A stretch of DNA of 64,000 nucleotides from JBLZUR01 sp048565625 (GCF_048565625.1 NZ_JBLZUR010000002.1:2108001-2172000); one strand, 5' to 3'; positions 35,458 through 45,711 are shown, counted from the stretch's first letter. A program made the numbers and translations. The notes: generated by a model from the letters alone, not told the origin.

Positions 35458-36162
35458 ATGGCGACCACCACCTCCCACACCGTCAAGGCTTTCGACGACG
35501 ACCTCAAGGAACTCCGCGCTTTGGTCGCGGAGATGGGCGGACGCGCGGAGGCGGCGATTTCCGACTCGATCACCGCGCTCACCCGCCGCGACCTCGATCT
35601 CGCCGCCCGCGTCGTCGATGGCGACAAGCGCATCGACGATATCGAGGCCGAGATCGAGCGGCTCTGCGTCCGTCTGATCGCGCTGCGCGCCCCGATGGCC
35701 GACGACCTCCGCGACGTGCTCGGCGCAATGAAGATCTCCGGCGTGATCGAGCGCATCGGCGACTACGGCAAGAACATCGCCAAGCGTGTCCCCCTCCTCT
35801 CCGGCGTCCGCAACATGGAGCCGCTGTCGATCCTCCCTGCCATGGCGCGTGCCACGCTCGACATGGTCAAGGGCGCGCTCGACGCCTTCGCCGCGCGCGA
35901 TGCGCAGGCGGCGGTGCGCATCTGCGCGCAGGACAAGCAGGTCGACGATTTCTACAATTCGCTGTTCCGCGCCCTCCTCACCCACATGATGGAGAACCCG
36001 CAGACGATCAGCGAGGCGACGCACCTCCTGTTCATCGCCAAGAACCTGGAACGGATCGGCGACCACGCCACCAACATCGCCGAGACCGTCTATTTCGCCG
36101 CCACCGGCCGCCACATGGCGGACCGCCAGCGCGGCCAGGACATGCTGACCGCGGAGGACTGA
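35458..36162 (+). CDS. phoU: phosphate signalling protein PhoU
   Basis: 234 residues made of two PhoU three-helix repeats, with the paired patterns LIALRAPMADDLRDVLGAMK then ISGVIERIGDYGKNIAKR and HLLFIAKNLERIGDHATNIA. The ExxxD metal-binding motifs are present in both. GGAGAGAG precedes the ATG by nine bases. PhoU couples the Pst transporter state to PhoR. Confidence 0.95.
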   Translation: MATTTSHTVKAFDDDLKELRALVAEMGGRAEAAISDSITALTRRDLDLAARVVDGDKRIDDIEAEIERLCVRLIALRAPMADDLRDVLGAMKISGVIERIGDYGKNIAKRVPLLSGVRNMEPLSILPAMARATLDMVKGALDAFAARDAQAAVRICAQDKQVDDFYNSLFRALLTHMMENPQTISEATHLLFIAKNLERIGDHATNIAETVYFAATGRHMADRQRGQDMLTAED

Positions 36163-36163
36163 C

Positions 36164-36862
36164 ATGGGCGCACGATTGCTGCTGGTCGAGGATGACGACG
36201 CGCTGGCCGAACTCTTGATCTACAATTTCCAGCGTGAGGATTTCGAGGTCTCGCGCACCGCCGATGGCGAAGAGGCCCTCCTACTCGCGCGGGAAGAGAC
36301 GCCCGATCTCGTCCTGCTCGACTGGATGATCGAGGGCGGCGTCTCCGGCATTGAGGTGTGCCGCCGTCTGCGCAAGATGCCCGATACGCAGAACGTGCCG
36401 ATCATCATGCTCACCGCGCGCGGCGAGGAGGAGGATCGCATCCGCGGTCTCGAAACCGGCGCCGACGATTACGTCACCAAGCCATTTTCCCCGCGCGAAC
36501 TGGTCGCCCGCGTCTCGGCTGTCCTCCGCCGCGTCCGCCCCGCGCTCGCGGGTGAGCGTCTGGAATATGGCGGAATCGAAATGGACACCGTCGCCCATAA
36601 GGTGAAGCGCGACGGCGCGACCTTGGCGCTCGGCCCGACCGAGTTCCGCCTGCTCCGCCACTTCCTGGAACATCCCGGCCGCGTGTTCAGCCGCGAGCGC
36701 CTGCTCGACAGCGTCTGGGGCCGCGACAGCGACATCGAGGCACGCACCGTCGACGTCCACATCCGCCGCCTCCGCAAGGCGATCAACGTCGGCGACGCGC
36801 CCGACATCATCCGCACGGTCCGCTCGGCGGGCTATGCTTTGGACAGCGAGGCGGTAGCGTAG
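36164..36862 (+). CDS. phoB: phosphate regulon response regulator
   Basis: 232 residues. The receiver domain has the acidic pocket LLVEDDDALAE, phospho-acceptor Asp in DLVLLDWMIEGG and Lys in DDYVTKPFSPREL. The OmpR-type winged helix follows (GPTEFRLLRHFLEHPGRVFS, RTVDVHIRRLRKAI). Last gene of the phosphate locus, one base after the phoU stop. Confidence 0.95.
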   Translation: MGARLLLVEDDDALAELLIYNFQREDFEVSRTADGEEALLLAREETPDLVLLDWMIEGGVSGIEVCRRLRKMPDTQNVPIIMLTARGEEEDRIRGLETGADDYVTKPFSPRELVARVSAVLRRVRPALAGERLEYGGIEMDTVAHKVKRDGATLALGPTEFRLLRHFLEHPGRVFSRERLLDSVWGRDSDIEARTVDVHIRRLRKAINVGDAPDIIRTVRSAGYALDSEAVA

Positions 36863-36933
36863 GCGCGAGCGCCCCTTTCAGGACACCGTCCCGCGCCGCA
36901 CAGCCTCCCCCGCCCGTTCCGCCTCTCCCCAAG

Positions 36934-37008
36934 CCGTTCGCGCTGAGCCTGTCGAAGCGCGAGTGAGACGGTCATCTCCAGCCCTTCGACAAGCTCAGGG
37001 CGATCGGC
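36934..37008. repeat. dispersed palindrome, CGTTCGGGCTGAGC type (copy 3)
   Basis: CCGTTCGCGCTGAGCCTGTC, about 30 bases, then CTTCGACAAGCTCAGGGCGA. Lies downstream of phoB in the convergent gap with the PEP-CTERM gene, close to copy 4. Confidence 0.85.
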
Positions 37009-37083
37009 GTAGGAGATTATAAGCCGCGGTGTCGGGTGGCGGGCGGCAAGACAATGCCGACCACAGCCCCACACACATGCACC

Positions 37084-37146
37084 CCGTTCGCGCTGAGCCT
37101 GTCGAAGCGCCGGCACCGGCTCCCCGACAAGCTCAACCCAAACGGA
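37084..37146. repeat. dispersed palindrome, CGTTCGGGCTGAGC type (copy 4)
   Basis: CCGTTCGCGCTGAGCCTGTC followed by a shortened loop and the imperfect arm CCGACAAGCTCAACCCAAAC. The tandem pair with copy 3 fills the gap between phoB and the PEP-CTERM gene. Confidence 0.8.
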
Positions 37147-37153
37147 ACGAAGC

Positions 37154-37798
37154 TTACGCCGCCAGCACCACGCGACGACGCGAAACGCGGCTCGCCCCGC
37201 CGACCAGGCCGAAGCCGGCGATCATCATCGCCCAGCTCGCCGGCTCCGGCACCGCCGGCGTGACCGCGTTGCCGGCCTTCTGGACGCCGATGGTCACCTT
37301 GGCGATCGCGTTGCTGCCGAAGGTGACGCCCGCCAGGTTCGAGAAGGTGACGTTGAACTTGGTGCCGTCCGCCGCCGTCAGCGACTGCACGGGGTTGTCC
37401 CAGACCACCGCGCCCTTGACCACGCCGGGCGTGAAGAAGCCGCCGAGGCGCAGGTACGATGCCGTGGCACCCGAGGACGCCGCGTCGACGATCGGGCTGG
37501 TGAAGGCGAGGACCGCATCGATCCGCGCGTTCAGGTCGCTGCCGAAGCCGGCGGAGACGTTGAACTCGGCGAAGTCGAAGGTCTTGCTCGCACCCTCGTC
37601 GATCGAAAGATCGGCGAACGGCAGCAGCAGGCTGGCCGAAAGCGCACAACCGGCGGACGGCGCGCAGATGCGCCCGTTCTCGACGACCGAGATGCTCGAT
37701 GCCGCCGCGTCGAACTGGAAAAGAGTCGCCGCGAACGCCGGCGACGACGAAACGAGGGCGCCGGCCAGGCCGGTCGCGATCAGGGTCAGATTACGCAC
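37154..37798 (-). CDS. secreted PEP-CTERM (PExxWA-type) protein
   Basis: 214 residues. N-terminal signal peptide (LTLIATGLAGALVSSSPAFA) and a C-terminal sorting signal VPEPASWAMMIAGFGLVGGA followed by the basic cluster SRVSRRR. Such proteins are exported and processed by an exosortase, usually linked to exopolysaccharide. The central region is beta-rich with no recognised catalytic motif. Confidence 0.85.
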   Translation of the reverse strand: MRNLTLIATGLAGALVSSSPAFAATLFQFDAAASSISVVENGRICAPSAGCALSASLLLPFADLSIDEGASKTFDFAEFNVSAGFGSDLNARIDAVLAFTSPIVDAASSGATASYLRLGGFFTPGVVKGAVVWDNPVQSLTAADGTKFNVTFSNLAGVTFGSNAIAKVTIGVQKAGNAVTPAVPEPASWAMMIAGFGLVGGASRVSRRRVVLAA

Positions 37799-38001
37799 GA
37801 TTGTTCCTCCCGTTCCGATGCGCCGTCTGGATTTACGAACACCGGTAAGGCAGGCGTAATGATCTTTAATGATTCGGTAACGTTCTAAGATTGGTTAAGA
37901 AACTGGCGTTTCGGTGATTCTGTTTCGGTCTGGCACAGATGCTCGTGTATTGCTCAAACAATACACCTGTGCTATCCCGTCGGGGAGAGGACTTGGCCGG
38001 C

Positions 38002-39102
38002 ATGTATAGCGAGAGCGATATCGACAGCGCGGTGGAGGCGGGCGCGCTCACTCCGGCGGCGGCGCAGGCCTTCCGCGATCATGTCGCCAGCGGCCGGGCG
38101 ACGCCGATGGTGGATGAGGAAAGCTTTCGCCTGCTCACCGGTTTCAACGACATCTTCGTGTCGATCGCCACGATCCTGTTCCTCGTCGCAGTGGCTTGGA
38201 TCGGCAGCGTGATCGCGAACGGCGCGTTCTACGGCGATAGCCAGGGTGCCACACAGCTGGTCTTCGCAGGCACCCTCCTGTTCGGCGGCGCGGGCGTGGC
38301 GGTCGCCAGCTGGCTGCTCGCATCTTATTTCACCGCCAGGCGGCGCATGGCGCTCCCCTCGATCCTGCTGATGCTGACCTTCGTCGGCGGCGTCACCGCA
38401 TTGGTCTTCGGTCTCGCCGCCCTCTTCCTCGACAATCCCAGCGATCGGGTGATGGGTCTCGTCTCGGCCAGCGCCGGGGTCGCGGCGGCCCTGGCGGCGC
38501 TCGCCCATTGGCGGCAGTATCGCGTGCCGATCACGGTAGCGGCGCTGACGGTGGCAGTGGTCGGCGTCGCCGTCGGCCTGCTGACCGCCGCCGTGCCGAG
38601 CGCGGTGGCTGGGTTGCGCTGGCTGCTCCTGATCGCCGGCCTCGGCATCTTCGCTTTCGCCATGCGCTGGGACATGTCGGATCGCGAGCGGCAGACGCGC
38701 CGCTCCGACGTCGCCTTCTGGCTCCACCTCGCCGCTGCCCCGATGATTGCCCATCCGGTGTTCTGGACGCTTGGCGTCACCAGCGGCGACCTCGGCGGCG
38801 GCGTGGCGGTGATGGTGATCGCCCTCTACGTCTTCTTCGGCCTTGTCGCTTTGGCGATCGACCGCCGCGCCCTCCTCGTCTCCTCGCTCGCCTATGTCCT
38901 CTACGCGCTCAGCAGCCTCTTCGAACGCTTCGGCGCGGTCGGCCTCAACGTCGCCCTCACCGCCCTCCTCATCGGCTCCGGCCTCCTCATGCTCTCCGCC
39001 TTCTGGACCTCGCTGCGGCGGGTGGTGGTGGGGCGGCTTCCGGCCGATTTGCAGGCGCGACTGCCGGCGTTGGATCGGCCACTGGTGGTGCGGCCGGCGT
39101 AA
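38002..39102 (+). CDS. multi-pass membrane protein, DUF2157-like
   Basis: 366 residues from the ATG at 38002; a TTG at 37994 is an alternative start behind GGGGAGAGG. A ~55-residue soluble N-terminus (SESDIDSAVEAGALTPAAAQ) is followed by about ten hydrophobic helices, for example IATILFLVAVAWIGSVIA and AVVGVAVGLLTAAVPSAVAG. The layout resembles DUF2157 predicted membrane proteins but the match is not strong. No function can be stated. Confidence 0.7.
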   Translation: MYSESDIDSAVEAGALTPAAAQAFRDHVASGRATPMVDEESFRLLTGFNDIFVSIATILFLVAVAWIGSVIANGAFYGDSQGATQLVFAGTLLFGGAGVAVASWLLASYFTARRRMALPSILLMLTFVGGVTALVFGLAALFLDNPSDRVMGLVSASAGVAAALAALAHWRQYRVPITVAALTVAVVGVAVGLLTAAVPSAVAGLRWLLLIAGLGIFAFAMRWDMSDRERQTRRSDVAFWLHLAAAPMIAHPVFWTLGVTSGDLGGGVAVMVIALYVFFGLVALAIDRRALLVSSLAYVLYALSSLFERFGAVGLNVALTALLIGSGLLMLSAFWTSLRRVVVGRLPADLQARLPALDRPLVVRPA

Positions 39103-39176
39103 GTTCTCGTGCTGACGGAACGGGTGGAAGTGGTAGATTCCGGACGTTGCATAACAGCTCTTGTGCTGCTCTGATC

Positions 39177-39228
39177 CTCCCCTGGAAGGGGAGGGGGACC
39201 GCCGCCGCAGGCGGTGGTGGAGGGGTAG
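39177..39228 (+). repeat. GGGGAGGGGGACC-type palindromic repeat, 5' of DUF559 gene
   Basis: CTCCCCTGGAAGGGGAGGGG is followed by GACCGCCGCCGCAGGCGGTG and GTGGAGGGG. The copy is inverted relative to the one at 39587-39637, so the two bracket the DUF559 gene as inverted repeats. Confidence 0.85.
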
Positions 39229-39236
39229 CGCGCCGC

Positions 39237-39638
39237 ATGCTGCACGGTCCGAAGATCACGCAAAAGCGTGCAGCGGTGCTCCGCCGCACCATGACCTTGC
39301 CAGAGGTTCTTTTGTGGCAGGCATTGCGTGGACGACCGGCCGCTTTGCGGTTCCGGCGTCAGCATCCGGCAGGACGCTATGTTCTGGATTTCTACTGCCC
39401 AACCGTTCGCCTGTGCGTCGAAGTGGATGGCGAGGCGCATGGCCGGGGCGATCAGCCCACCCGAGACAAGGAGCGCGATGCGTGGTTGCGATCACAGTCC
39501 GTTCGCGTCCTTCGTATTCCTGCATCCCACGTGCTGCGGGATGTTGATACCTGCGTGCTTCACATCGTGCGCGTCGCTCGTGGAGACTACCCCTCCACCG
39601 CCTTCGGCGGTCCCCCTCCCCCTCCGGGGGAGGAATAG
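39237..39638 (+). CDS. DUF559 (Vsr-like PD-(D/E)xK) endonuclease-domain protein
   Basis: 133 residues from the ATG at 39237 (MLHGPKITQKRAAVLRRTMT, then LPEVLLWQALRGRPAALRFR). The nuclease-like core reads RYVLDFYCPTVRLCVEVDGE with AHGRGDQPTRDKERDAWL, and RVLRIPASHVLRDVDTCVLH completes the domain; the Asp of LDFYC and Glu of VEVDGE are the expected catalytic acids. The last 16 residues, YPSTAFGGPPPPPGEE, are encoded by the palindromic repeat that follows, and another copy ends just before the start codon. Biochemical function of DUF559 is not established. Confidence 0.8.
   Translation: MLHGPKITQKRAAVLRRTMTLPEVLLWQALRGRPAALRFRRQHPAGRYVLDFYCPTVRLCVEVDGEAHGRGDQPTRDKERDAWLRSQSVRVLRIPASHVLRDVDTCVLHIVRVARGDYPSTAFGGPPPPPGEE
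39587..39637 (-). repeat. palindromic repeat overlapping the DUF559 C-terminus
   Basis: CTACCCCTCCACCGCCTTCG then GCGGTCCCCCTCCCCCTCCG, the inverse of the copy at 39177. It supplies the final codons and stop of the DUF559 gene. Confidence 0.85.
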
Positions 39639-39639
39639 A

Positions 39640-40150
39640 AGCGTCCGCAACTGGGCGATTGCGCCGCGCGCACTCCCGTCATCCAAGACTTGACTCGGGA
39701 TCCAGTCGCGCTCGCTTGTAGATCGAAGCGTAGCGCCGAATGGACCCTGACTTTCGTCAGATGACGGCGAGACAGTTCGCGCTGTCCTACACCCCTCCGC
39801 CTGCGATACATGGCCGGTCCCCTGATCGGAGGACATCGTGCGGCCGCGACACCATCGCAACTTAACGACTCTGCATGTGCATGGCCAGGCAGCCGCAACT
39901 TATGCCGCGCGCGGACCCGCTGCGAGCCGCAACTTACGCAACTTAGCGGTCTGCGATCATCCTCCCCCGCAAGGGGGAGGTGGCAGGCGCAGCCTGACGG
40001 AGGGGGAGGATGGGGCTTCCTTCGTATGGAGAGGGCACCGCCGTCCTCCCCCTCCGACGCCTTCGGCGCCACCTCCCCCTGGCGGGGGAGGATGGAAAGA
40101 GGTCGCCACCCTTCACCAGCCGCAACTTCCGCAACTTTACATTTCTGCAA
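39640..40150. other. repeat-rich intergenic region between DUF559 gene and serB
   Basis: No gene is supportable here. The octamer CGCAACTT occurs six times between about 39855 and 40138, twice as a CGCAACTT-x-CGCAACTT doublet (39929 and 40121), and these doublets bracket the palindromic block at 39961-40092. Confidence 0.6.
39961..40092. repeat. inverted pair of CCTCCCCCgcaaGGGGGAGG-type repeats
   Basis: The first unit begins CCTCCCCCGCAAGGGGGAGG and continues TGGCAGGCGCAGCCTGACGG. An inverted unit at 40043-40092 reads CCTCCGACGCCTTCGGCGCC then ACCTCCCCCTGGCGGGGGAG. This family is distinct from the GGTGGAGGGG type; it is another dispersed element with strong hairpin potential. Confidence 0.8.
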
Positions 40151-41024
<874 letters not shown>

Positions 41025-41032
<8 letters not shown>

Positions 41033-41978
41033 AGGAACCCCCTCGAAATCGCCAGAGAAACCGGCGGTCGCGCTTATTGCCGGGCCGACCGCATCGGGCA
41101 AGTCGGCGCTGGCGCTGGCGATCGCCGAGCGGACCGGCGGCGTGATCGTCAATGCCGATGCCAGCCAGGTCTATGCCGACCTCCGCATCCTCACCGCCCG
41201 CCCCGCGCCCGAGGAAGAGGCTCGCGCCGAGCACCGCCTGTTCGGCCATGTCGACGGCGCCACCGCCTGCTCGGCGGCGGACTGGGCGGAAGAGGCCAGG
41301 GCGGTCGTCGCGCAGGTGACGGCGGCGGGGCGCCTGCCGATCCTCGTCGGCGGCACGGGCCTCTATATCCGCACCCTGCTCGACGGTATCGCGCCCATAC
41401 CGGACATCGACCCTGATATCCGCGCCTTCGTCCGTGCCTTGCCCCTGCCAGAGGCGCGAGCCCTGCTGGAGGCGGCGGACCCGGAGGCGGCGGCACGGCT
41501 CAACCCCAACGACACCACCCGCACACAGCGCGCGCTGGAGGTCGTGCGCGCGACGGGCCGCACCCTCGCCGCCTGGCAGGCGGACCGCGGCGGCGGCATC
41601 GGCGGGCAGATCGACCTCCGCCCGATCGTCATCACCCCTCCCCGCGACCTGCTCTACGCCCGCTGCGACGCCCGCGTCGGCCAGATGATCGAAACAGGCG
41701 CAGTGGAGGAGGTCGCGCAACTCCGCGCCCGCCACCTCGACCCCGCACTTCCTGTCATGCGCGCCATCGGCGTACGGCCGATCATGGCCCATCTCGACGG
41801 CACGCTCACCCTCTCGGAAGCCGCCGATCAGATCAGGGCCGAAACGAGGAAATATGCCAAGCGACAGGTGACCTGGTCCCGCCACCAGTTCAACGCGGCA
41901 TGGCCGAGATACGAGGACATCGAAGAAGCGTTAACCGCGTTCTTTCAGAACCCTCTAACCATCTCTGGCCACGGTTAG
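41025..41978 (+). CDS. miaA: tRNA dimethylallyltransferase
   Basis: Adds the dimethylallyl group to A37 of tRNAs reading U-starting codons. 317 residues from the ATG at 41025. P-loop ALIAGPTASGKSALALAIAE, then VNADASQVYADLRILTARP, VGGTGLYIRTLLDGIAPIP, DTTRTQRALEVVRATGRTLA and KYAKRQVTWSRHQFN near the C-terminus. The ribosome-binding site is weak (GTGGCG), and the start lies within the first codons of serB on the other strand. Confidence 0.93.
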
Positions 41979-42025
41979 TTTCCGATCCGCAACGTAAATA
42001 CCTGCCGTTCTTTGAGGATACGGCG

Positions 42026-42958
42026 ATGAAGGCAGCTTCTCTCACGTTCACGATCGCTCTTGCGCTGACCGCGGGCGCGGCGCGTGCCGCCACGACCTTC
42101 GACTACAATCTCTTCGTCCTCGGCGACATGACCGCGAGCGGCAGCGACGTGGAGGGCCGTGTCGCCGTCCGGGGCAACGCCAATCTCGGAGGCTACAGCG
42201 TCGGGCTGAAGGCGCCGGCCGGCGACAACCTGGTCGTCGGCAGGAACTTCACCGCGATCGGCGGATCGACCAGCGGCAACGTCGTCGCGGGCGGCTCGAT
42301 CAACACCTGGAGCTACGGCTTCGGCGGCAGCAAGACGGCGAACGCCACGACCCTGCCCGTCGACTTCGCTGCCGAATCCACCCGCCTGTCCAACCTTTCG
42401 ACCACGCTGAAGGGCTACAGCGCCAACGGCAGCACCGAATACAAGTGGGGCCAGCTTTTCTTCACCGGCACCAGCGACACGCTGAACGTCTTCACCGTCA
42501 CCGCCGATCAGATGCGGAACAGCAATACCTTCCACGTCAACGTGAAGAACGGCTCGCAGGTCCTGTTCAACATCAGCGGCGCCAATGCGGCGATGCAGTA
42601 CGCCGGCTTCGATCTCGTCGGCGTCGATGCCAGCAAGATCCTCTACAACTTCCATGACGCGACCAGCCTGTCGTTCAGCGGCATCGGCGTCCAGGGCAGC
42701 GTCCTCGCCACCAAGGCGGCTTATAATGGCGGCTATGGCAATGTGGACGGCCAGATGATCGTCGGCAGCTTCAACGGTCCGACGCAGATCAACTACAAAC
42801 TCTATAGCGGCACGCTGCTGAACTACGCGCCCGCCACGCCGACGCCCCCGGGAGCAGGCGCGATCCCGGAGGCGTCTACCTGGGCGCAGATGATCGCCGG
42901 CTTCGGCTTGCTCGGCGGCGCGCTCAGGCGGCGCCGGTCCGCGCTGCGGACGGCCTGA
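42026..42958 (+). CDS. PEP-CTERM protein with choice-of-anchor A domain
   Basis: 310 residues. Signal peptide KAASLTFTIALALTAGAARA, then a choice-of-anchor A beta domain (YNLFVLGDMTASGSDVEGRV, AVRGNANLGGYSVGLKA), ending with PEASTWAQMIAGFGLLGGAL and RRRR. Expected to be exported and processed by an exosortase. The longer upstream open frame is the miaA tail region and is not part of it. Confidence 0.88.
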   Translation: MKAASLTFTIALALTAGAARAATTFDYNLFVLGDMTASGSDVEGRVAVRGNANLGGYSVGLKAPAGDNLVVGRNFTAIGGSTSGNVVAGGSINTWSYGFGGSKTANATTLPVDFAAESTRLSNLSTTLKGYSANGSTEYKWGQLFFTGTSDTLNVFTVTADQMRNSNTFHVNVKNGSQVLFNISGANAAMQYAGFDLVGVDASKILYNFHDATSLSFSGIGVQGSVLATKAAYNGGYGNVDGQMIVGSFNGPTQINYKLYSGTLLNYAPATPTPPGAGAIPEASTWAQMIAGFGLLGGALRRRRSALRTA

Positions 42959-43143
42959 TCGGCTGAATGGAAAGGAAGGACCGGCGGCGCGCGCCGGCCC
43001 CCCGGTTACGCCAAGCTACATACGATGGAGCGGTTACGCTCGCGGCGTGTTATAGGAGGGAGATGCCGGCCGTCCTTGTCGAATGGCAACTTGGGTCGTC
43101 TTCGTTGCGTATCGGCTAGGACGCGGTAGCCTTCAGGAACGCG

Positions 43144-43815
43144 ATGCCAGATGCGACGCCCTTCGGTGATGTCTCGCCAGAGACCTCGGCATTGCTCGGG
43201 GGTGTGTGCGTACGCCGCCGCTTCGCGCGGGGGGAGACGCTCTACGATCAGGGTTGCCCCGCCCACGAACTGATGATGATCGAAACCGGGCGGGTGAAGG
43301 TCACCCGTCTCACCGAAGCCGGCGATGCCCACACCCTCATCGTGGTCGGCGCGGGGGAGGTCATCGGCAGCATCGCGGTCGTGCAGGACAAGCCGCACCG
43401 CATCTCCGCCGTCGCCGCAACTGCGGTCACCGCTCTCGGCTGGAACGCGCGGGTGGTCCGGCAGGCGCTGGTCCAGGATCGCGCTATCTCCGCCCAATTC
43501 CTTCAGTTCGTCTCCCGCCGCTCCGACGAATTGATCGAACTGCTCGACGAAACGGTCTCCCTCTCGGTCGAGGAACGGCTGGCCCGCGCCCTGCTCCGCC
43601 TCGCGGGGAAGTTCGGACGGCACACCGAGGAGTTGTCCATCGCGGTGGCGGTCGGACAAGCCGATCTGGCGGAGATGGTGCGCACCACCGTGCCGACGAT
43701 CAGCCGGATCATCACCCGCTGGCGACACGACCAGATCGTCGGCGGCAGACGGGGCGAGGTCGTGATCCGCGACATCGCTCGGCTCGCTGAACGGGGCCGG
43801 CTGGTACTCGACTGA
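43144..43815 (+). CDS. Crp/Fnr-family transcriptional regulator
   Basis: 223 residues. N-terminal cyclic-nucleotide-binding-like beta barrel (RFARGETLYDQGCPAHELMM, IETGRVKVTRLTEAG, VVGAGEVIGSIAVVQ) and a C-terminal HTH (AVAVGQADLAEMVRTTVPTI then SRIITRWRHDQIV). It lacks the N-terminal cysteine cluster of Fnr, so oxygen sensing by an iron-sulfur cluster is not expected. Ligand unknown. It precedes the ilv operon by about 140 bases. Confidence 0.88.
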   Translation: MPDATPFGDVSPETSALLGGVCVRRRFARGETLYDQGCPAHELMMIETGRVKVTRLTEAGDAHTLIVVGAGEVIGSIAVVQDKPHRISAVAATAVTALGWNARVVRQALVQDRAISAQFLQFVSRRSDELIELLDETVSLSVEERLARALLRLAGKFGRHTEELSIAVAVGQADLAEMVRTTVPTISRIITRWRHDQIVGGRRGEVVIRDIARLAERGRLVLD

Positions 43816-43956
43816 AGATCGTCACAAAATAATTCTCGATCGGCCTGACGCGGAATAATGTTTTTGCGAGCTATCATTTGTTGTTATTTAAGTACGATCT
43901 TGTCGTTGACTCCAGCAACGTCGCTCGGTAAGGCCGCCGCCTCATCAAGGACGAAG

Positions 43957-45711
43957 ATGATGCAGAGCGAGACGAGCGGCGCGGAAATCCTGGTTCAGGC
44001 CCTGGTTGATTGCGGGGTCGAGGTCGTGTTCGGCTATCCCGGCGGGGCGGTGCTGCCGATCTACGATGCGATCTTCCGCTCCAAGGCGATCCGCCACATC
44101 CTCGTCCGGCAGGAGGGTGGCGCTGCCCATGCGGCGGAGGGCTATGCCCGCGCCACGGGCAAGCCGGGCGTCATCCTTGTCACCTCCGGCCCCGGTGCCA
44201 CCAACGTCGTTACCGGCATCGCCGACGCGATGATGGACTCGATCCCGCTCGTTATCCTGACGGGACAGGTCCCCACCAACCTGATCGGCAGCGACGCGTT
44301 CCAGGAATGCGACACGGTCGGCATCACGCGGCATTGTTCGAAGCACAATTACCTGGTGAAGGACCCCGCAAAGCTCGGCGACATCGTCCACGAGGCGTTC
44401 CACATCGCGACCTCAGGTCGGCCCGGGCCCGTTGTCATCAACCTGCCCAAGGACGTGCAGGTCGCAAAGGCACGCTACACGGGCAAGCCTACCGAGATCA
44501 GGCACAAGAGCTACCAGCCGCAGACCAAGGCCGACCCTAAGCTGATCGAGGCCGCGGTCGAGATGCTGGCGGCGGCGGAGCGACCGATCCTCTACACCGG
44601 CGGCGGCATCATCAACTCCGGCCCTCACGCGACGGCGGCGTTGCGGGAACTGGCGGCGCTGACCGGCGCGCCGGTCACCTCGACGCTGATGGGTCTCGGC
44701 GCCTACCCCGCCTCCGGCCCGCAATGGCTCGGCATGCTCGGCATGCACGGCACCTATGAGGCGAACCACGCCATGCACGGCGCGGACCTGATCCTCGCGC
44801 TCGGCAGCCGCTTCGACGATCGCGTGACGGGGCGGCTCGACGCCTTCAGCCCGAAGTCGAAGAAGATCCACGTCGATATCGACCGCTCCTCGATCAACAA
44901 GACCGTTCGCGCTGACCTCGGCATCGTCGCCGATGTCGGCTCCGCCATCGAGGACATCATCGCGCTGTGGAAGGCGCGCGGCTACGGCAAGCAGAACCTG
45001 CAGGAATGGTGGGCGCGGATCGACGGCTGGCGCGCGGTCGACTGCCTCGCCTTCACGCAGGCGGGCAGCGAGATCATGCCGCAGCACGCGATCAAGGCGC
45101 TGTACGAGGCAACGAAGCATCGCGCGCCAATCATCTCGACCGAGGTGGGGCAGCACCAGATGTGGGCGGCCCAGCATTTCGGCTTTGAAGCGCCGAACAA
45201 GTGGCTGACGTCGGGCGGTCTCGGCACGATGGGCTACGGCCTGCCCGCCGCGATCGGCGCGCAGCTGGCGTTCCCCGACGAACTGGTCATCGACATCGCG
45301 GGCGAGGCCTCGATCCAGATGAACATCCAGGAGCTGGGAACGGCGGTGCAGTACCGCCTGCCGGTCAAGATCTTCATCCTCAACAACGAGTATATGGGCA
45401 TGGTCCGCCAGTGGCAGGAACTGACCTATGCCAGCCGCTATGCGGAAAGCTATTCGGACGCCCTGCCCGATTTCGTGAAACTGGCGGAGGCCTATGGCTG
45501 GAAGGGCATCCGCATCGAGACTGCGGGCGAGCTGGAGGACGGAATTGCCGCCATGCTGGCTCATGACGGGCCGGTGATGGTCGACTGTCGCGTGACGAAG
45601 CTCGCCAATTGCTTCCCGATGATCCCGAGCGGTGCCGCCCATACCGACATGATCCTGCAGGCGAACGAGGTCTCCGGCGAGATGGATGATGAGGCGAAGG
45701 CGCTCGTCTGA
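43957..45711 (+). CDS. ilvB: acetolactate synthase, catalytic subunit
   Basis: ThDP-dependent first common enzyme of branched-chain amino acid synthesis. 584 residues from the ATG at 43957, preceded by AAGGACGAAG. Motifs: FGYPGGAVLPIYDAIF, VRQEGGAAHAAEGYARATGK with the ThDP-activating Glu, and LGTMGYGLPAAIGAQLAFP. The ThDP motif reads DIAGEASIQMN, GE replacing the usual GD. The open frame continues 33 codons upstream (an ATG at 43858, Leu/Ile-rich), which could be a leader or just extension; no attenuator hairpin was evident there. Confidence 0.96.
   Translation: MMQSETSGAEILVQALVDCGVEVVFGYPGGAVLPIYDAIFRSKAIRHILVRQEGGAAHAAEGYARATGKPGVILVTSGPGATNVVTGIADAMMDSIPLVILTGQVPTNLIGSDAFQECDTVGITRHCSKHNYLVKDPAKLGDIVHEAFHIATSGRPGPVVINLPKDVQVAKARYTGKPTEIRHKSYQPQTKADPKLIEAAVEMLAAAERPILYTGGGIINSGPHATAALRELAALTGAPVTSTLMGLGAYPASGPQWLGMLGMHGTYEANHAMHGADLILALGSRFDDRVTGRLDAFSPKSKKIHVDIDRSSINKTVRADLGIVADVGSAIEDIIALWKARGYGKQNLQEWWARIDGWRAVDCLAFTQAGSEIMPQHAIKALYEATKHRAPIISTEVGQHQMWAAQHFGFEAPNKWLTSGGLGTMGYGLPAAIGAQLAFPDELVIDIAGEASIQMNIQELGTAVQYRLPVKIFILNNEYMGMVRQWQELTYASRYAESYSDALPDFVKLAEAYGWKGIRIETAGELEDGIAAMLAHDGPVMVDCRVTKLANCFPMIPSGAAHTDMILQANEVSGEMDDEAKALV

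Noticed and set aside
43858..43956. N-terminal extension or leader peptide for ilvB (Leu/Ile-rich, from ATG 43858)
   Set aside because: It has no stop before ilvB, no hairpin pair was seen, and the ATG at 43957 has the ribosome-binding site; kept only as a remark in the ilvB entry.
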